8,019 bases of DNA from assembly GCA_937942205.1 (NCBI GenBank), contig CALDFO010000023.1, positions 1-8,019 of the forward strand. Reading direction: 5' to 3'. Below are positions 6,307-8,019 of the stretch, one piece after another. A model generated the notes under the pieces. It was not told the DNA's origin, ran no database searches, and was given only the letters and a program-made list of their open reading frames with translations. Made by a program: the position numbers and the translations under genes. Position 1 is the stretch's first letter. The number at the start of each line of letters is the position of its first letter. The stretch comes from an uncultured Alphaproteobacteria bacterium (GTDB lineage Bacteria; Pseudomonadota; Alphaproteobacteria; Micropepsales; Micropepsaceae).

Positions 6307-6678
6307 TCAGTTCCAGTCGCGGTTGACCTGGTAATAGCTGTAGGTCTGTTCGCGGATCGTCCCCAGGCTGCCGTCATGCTTGGTCAGATCCTTGAGATCA
6401 TAGGCCGGGGCGTTCTCGATCCGGTCCTTGTCCAGGGGCACGACATAACCGCCCTTGTCTTCGTTATAGTCCAGCATGGACCAGGGCACGGGATAGTACT
6501 TCTCGCCGATGCCCAGCAGGCCGCCGAAGCCCAGGGCGGCGAACAGAATCTGGTTGGACTGCTTGTCCAGCACAATGTCCTCCACCGTGCCGATCTTGTC
6601 GCCCGCATCGTTATAGACAGCGGTGCCCTTGACCTTGGATGCGAGAATGGCGCTGGTGTGACCAGTGGGGGTCGTCAT
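6307..6678 (-). CDS. PRC-barrel domain protein
   Basis: A 123-residue soluble protein with one PRC-barrel domain (about 9-85): ILASKVKGTAVYNDAGDKIGTVEDIVLDK, then ILFAALGFGGLLGIGEKYYPVPWSML and a closing YVVPLDKDRIENAP. Stand-alone PRC-barrel proteins of this kind are frequent in Alphaproteobacteria, often among stress-induced genes; their biochemical role is poorly known. The start is well supported by GGAGG (6690-6686) 7 nt before the ATG. A strong terminator follows the stop. It is transcribed away from the hemerythrin gene, and both have the same EcfG-like promoter layout, which suggests shared stress control. Confidence 0.88.
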   Translation of the reverse strand: MTTPTGHTSAILASKVKGTAVYNDAGDKIGTVEDIVLDKQSNQILFAALGFGGLLGIGEKYYPVPWSMLDYNEDKGGYVVPLDKDRIENAPAYDLKDLTKHDGSLGTIREQTYSYYQVNRDWN

Positions 6679-6711
6679 GATTGTTCCTCCGGGGGTTGAG
6701 TGCTTGGTGGT

Positions 6712-6736
6712 AACGCCGCCTCGCCCGCGCCGTTGC
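6712..6736 (-). promoter_or_regulatory. EcfG-like promoter for the PRC-barrel gene
   Basis: On the minus strand, GCAAC (6736-6732), 16 nt, then CGTT (6715-6712). This is one mismatch in the -35 from the EcfG consensus with an allowed spacer. The -10 box ends 33 nt before the ATG. The same motif, spacer and distance occur on the other side of this intergenic region before the hemerythrin gene. Confidence 0.45.
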
Positions 6737-6869
6737 CGGAACTTTGGGAAAATTCAGATCGCGCCGCACGTTACCGCACGGTTTGCGATGGCTGCTCATC
6801 AGGCGTCCGCCGGCGCGGCACAGGCGCCTGACAGCGCACAGAAAATTACGGCCGCTTCGTCCCATCGCC

Positions 6870-6894
6870 GCAACCGTGTCCCGGCGGGCACGTT
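6870..6894 (+). promoter_or_regulatory. EcfG-like promoter for the hemerythrin gene
   Basis: GCAAC (6870-6874), 16 nt, then CGTT (6891-6894), ending 33 nt before the hemerythrin ATG. It has the same single -35 mismatch, spacer and leader length as the divergent PRC-barrel promoter. The remaining sequence between the two promoters holds a 10-bp near tandem repeat of CCGCACG (6764-6783) and no gene that can be supported. Confidence 0.45.
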
Positions 6895-6927
6895 CAGTCG
6901 CCGATACCATTCCGGAAGGATTCCCCG

Positions 6928-7443
6928 ATGAGCATCAAAAGCACGATCGAACAGGCCGGCAAGAGCATGGCCGAGGCATTCCTGCCGTCCGCCGCGCCGG
7001 ACGGCGACATCCTGGCAACGTTGCATGACGACCATGACGAGGTGCAGGAGCTCCTGACCCAGCTGGTGGACAGCGAGGAGGCCCGCGAGCAGACGCGGCT
7101 GGTCGCCCGGATCAAGCAGGCGCTGGTGCCCCACACCAAGGCCGAGGAGCAGGTGGTTTACGACCCCGTTGCGATGCTGCGGGGCGAGCAGCCCAAGATG
7201 GACAGCGCCGAGGGCTATACCGAGCACGCCTTGGCCAGCGCCACGCTCAAGCAGCTCGACACGCTGACCGCCAACACCCCGGAATTCAAGGCATCGGCCA
7301 AGGTGCTCAAGGAACTCATCGAACACCATGTCGCGGAGGAGGAGCGCAATATCTGGGCGCAGGTCCGCGAGAATTTTTCCGATGAACAGCGCCTCCGGAT
7401 GAACCGGGATTTCCTGGCTGCCAAGAAGGCGATCCGGGTTTGA
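6928..7443 (+). CDS. hemerythrin-like (HHE domain) protein
   Basis: A 171-residue, mostly helical cytoplasmic protein of the hemerythrin HHE cation-binding family, which binds a di-iron centre and may sense or store oxygen or handle reactive oxygen or nitrogen species. Likely ligands: H33/H36 in LHDDHDEV, H69 and E73 in HTKAEEQVVY, H100 in GYTEHAL, and H134/E138 in EHHVAEEE. Start ATG 6928 follows AAGGA (6916-6920) by 7 nt. It has a 5' EcfG-like promoter and a clear terminator downstream, so it can be a single-gene transcript. Family assignment is firm; ligand roles are inferred from spacing. Confidence 0.9.
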   Translation: MSIKSTIEQAGKSMAEAFLPSAAPDGDILATLHDDHDEVQELLTQLVDSEEAREQTRLVARIKQALVPHTKAEEQVVYDPVAMLRGEQPKMDSAEGYTEHALASATLKQLDTLTANTPEFKASAKVLKELIEHHVAEEERNIWAQVRENFSDEQRLRMNRDFLAAKKAIRV

Positions 7444-7450
7444 CGGTGGG

Positions 7451-7485
7451 GCCGGGCGAGGGCAGTGCCCCCAGCCCGGCTTTTT
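7451..7485 (+). terminator. intrinsic terminator of the hemerythrin gene
   Basis: The outer stem GCCGGGC (7451-7457) pairs with GCCCGGC (7474-7480); an inner stem GGGC (7460-7463) pairs with GCCC (7467-7470). TTTTT follows at 7481-7485. It begins 7 nt after the hemerythrin stop codon. Confidence 0.8.
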
Positions 7486-7547
7486 CCGGCGGTTCGCTGG
7501 AACAGGAGACGCCTTTCGCGTCTTTCCAGAAAAAAGGAGCATGGCCG

Positions 7548-7712
7548 ATGAAAAAATCCCTGGACGACACGCTGGACCCCAAGGCCAAGGGCAAGAAGAC
7601 GCCCCAGGCCGATTTCGACCGTAACCGTGAAGGACTGTATGGCGGCCTGCCCGAGGCCCGCAAAGGGACGGGCAGCTCCAAGTCCGCCGCGGCCAAGCCG
7701 ACCGTCCATTAG
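7548..7712 (+). CDS. 54-residue lysine-rich small protein
   Basis: A small hydrophilic protein, rich in Lys, Ala and Gly, with no recognised domain; features are KKSLDDTLDPKAKGKK near the start and DFDRNREGLYGGLPEARKG in the middle. Start ATG 7548 is set by AGGAG (7535-7539) 8 nt upstream; ATG 7541 lies only 1 nt from that site and opens a different 27-codon frame. Third positions are about 80% G/C. Its stop is 9 nt before the dehydrogenase start, so the two probably form one transcript. It looks like one of the small disordered proteins that accompany stress genes, but no function can be assigned. Confidence 0.65.
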   Translation: MKKSLDDTLDPKAKGKKTPQADFDRNREGLYGGLPEARKGTGSSKSAAAKPTVH

Positions 7713-7721
7713 AGCCGGGAT

Positions 7722-8019
7722 ATGGCGCCCCGCAAAGCCAGCCGCGCCGCCGCATCGCACCGCCGTATCCAGAAACAGGTGGCGCGGGCGGACCGCAAGC
7801 ACCCCAAGCGGAAGGCGCAAGCCGCCGTCCAGGCCGGCGCGCGGGACTATCCGGCCCCGCCCTTTGCCAAACAGCATCTGCCCAAGCCCGGCAAGGAAGC
7901 GGTGCTGAATCCCCGGCCCTGTTATGATGCGCCTTTCTATCACGGCTCGGGCAAGCTGCAGGGCATGGCGGCCATCATCACCGGCGGCGACAGCGGCATC
8001 GGCCGGGCCGTGGCGGTTC
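7722..8019 (+). CDS. short-chain dehydrogenase, N-terminal part (cut by window end)
   Basis: The frame is open from ATG 7722 to the window edge (99 codons). Residues 41-99 match the start of the general-stress-protein-39/YghA type of SDR oxidoreductase: RDYPAPPFAKQHLPKPGKEA, NPRP, HGSGKLQGMAAIITGG, and the NAD(P)-binding TGGDSGIGRA (87-96, TGxxxGIG). The first 40 residues form an Arg/Lys-rich tail that is longer than usual for the family. ATG 7722 is the first start after the previous gene's stop, in the same frame; the ribosome site is weak (GGGA right before it), so coupling to the preceding gene is possible. The catalytic Tyr-x-x-x-Lys lies beyond the window. Confidence 0.85.
   Translation, partial: MAPRKASRAAASHRRIQKQVARADRKHPKRKAQAAVQAGARDYPAPPFAKQHLPKPGKEAVLNPRPCYDAPFYHGSGKLQGMAAIITGGDSGIGRAVAV

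Noticed and set aside
6738..6772. GGAAC followed by CGTT on the plus strand in the PRC/hemerythrin gap
   Set aside because: The spacer is 26 nt, outside the 16-17 nt used by EcfG.
7499..7522. GGAAC-N15-CGTC before the 54-residue gene
   Set aside because: Spacer is one short and the -10 has a mismatch; a small 6-bp hairpin at 7507-7523 overlaps it. Not strong enough to call a promoter or terminator.

Overview
The window is GC-rich DNA, with third codon positions mostly G or C, and looks chromosomal from an alphaproteobacterium. Supporting signs are an HWE-type sensor kinase, a single-domain response regulator, an extensin-like secreted protein, and sites fitting the alphaproteobacterial general stress sigma factor EcfG (consensus GGAAC-N16/17-CGTT). 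Genus cannot be fixed from sequence alone. No tRNA, rRNA, CRISPR array, insertion sequence or phage gene was seen.

Left part (1-1686): one exported protein joining an N-terminal c-type cytochrome domain to a PQQ-dependent sugar dehydrogenase. It converges on the next gene with 3 bp between the stop codons, and a 15-bp perfect inverted repeat lies just past the junction.

Centre-left (1690-4217): a divergent signalling pair. On the minus strand is a PAS-PAS-GAF-HWE histidine kinase; on the plus strand is a single-domain response regulator. The roughly 230 bp between them holds an exact EcfG-type promoter facing the kinase, a GGAAC palindrome, a possible weaker site facing the regulator, and a long kinase leader with a hairpin next to the start codon.

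Centre (4251-6070): a membrane acyltransferase-3 family protein and an extensin-like secreted protein, overlapping by ATGA and probably co-translated. They may act on the cell surface.

Right part (6079-8019): a cluster that looks like general-stress genes. On the minus strand are a PRC-barrel protein, its terminator and a 57-residue hydrophilic protein. On the plus strand are a hemerythrin-like protein, its terminator, a 54-residue lysine-rich protein and the start of a short-chain dehydrogenase cut by the window edge. The PRC-barrel and hemerythrin genes diverge, and each is preceded by GCAAC-N16-CGTT placed exactly 33 nt before its ATG. This matched pair, plus the exact EcfG site at the kinase, suggests that the sensor and much of the right-hand cluster belong to one stress regulon. 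That link is inferred from sequence alone.
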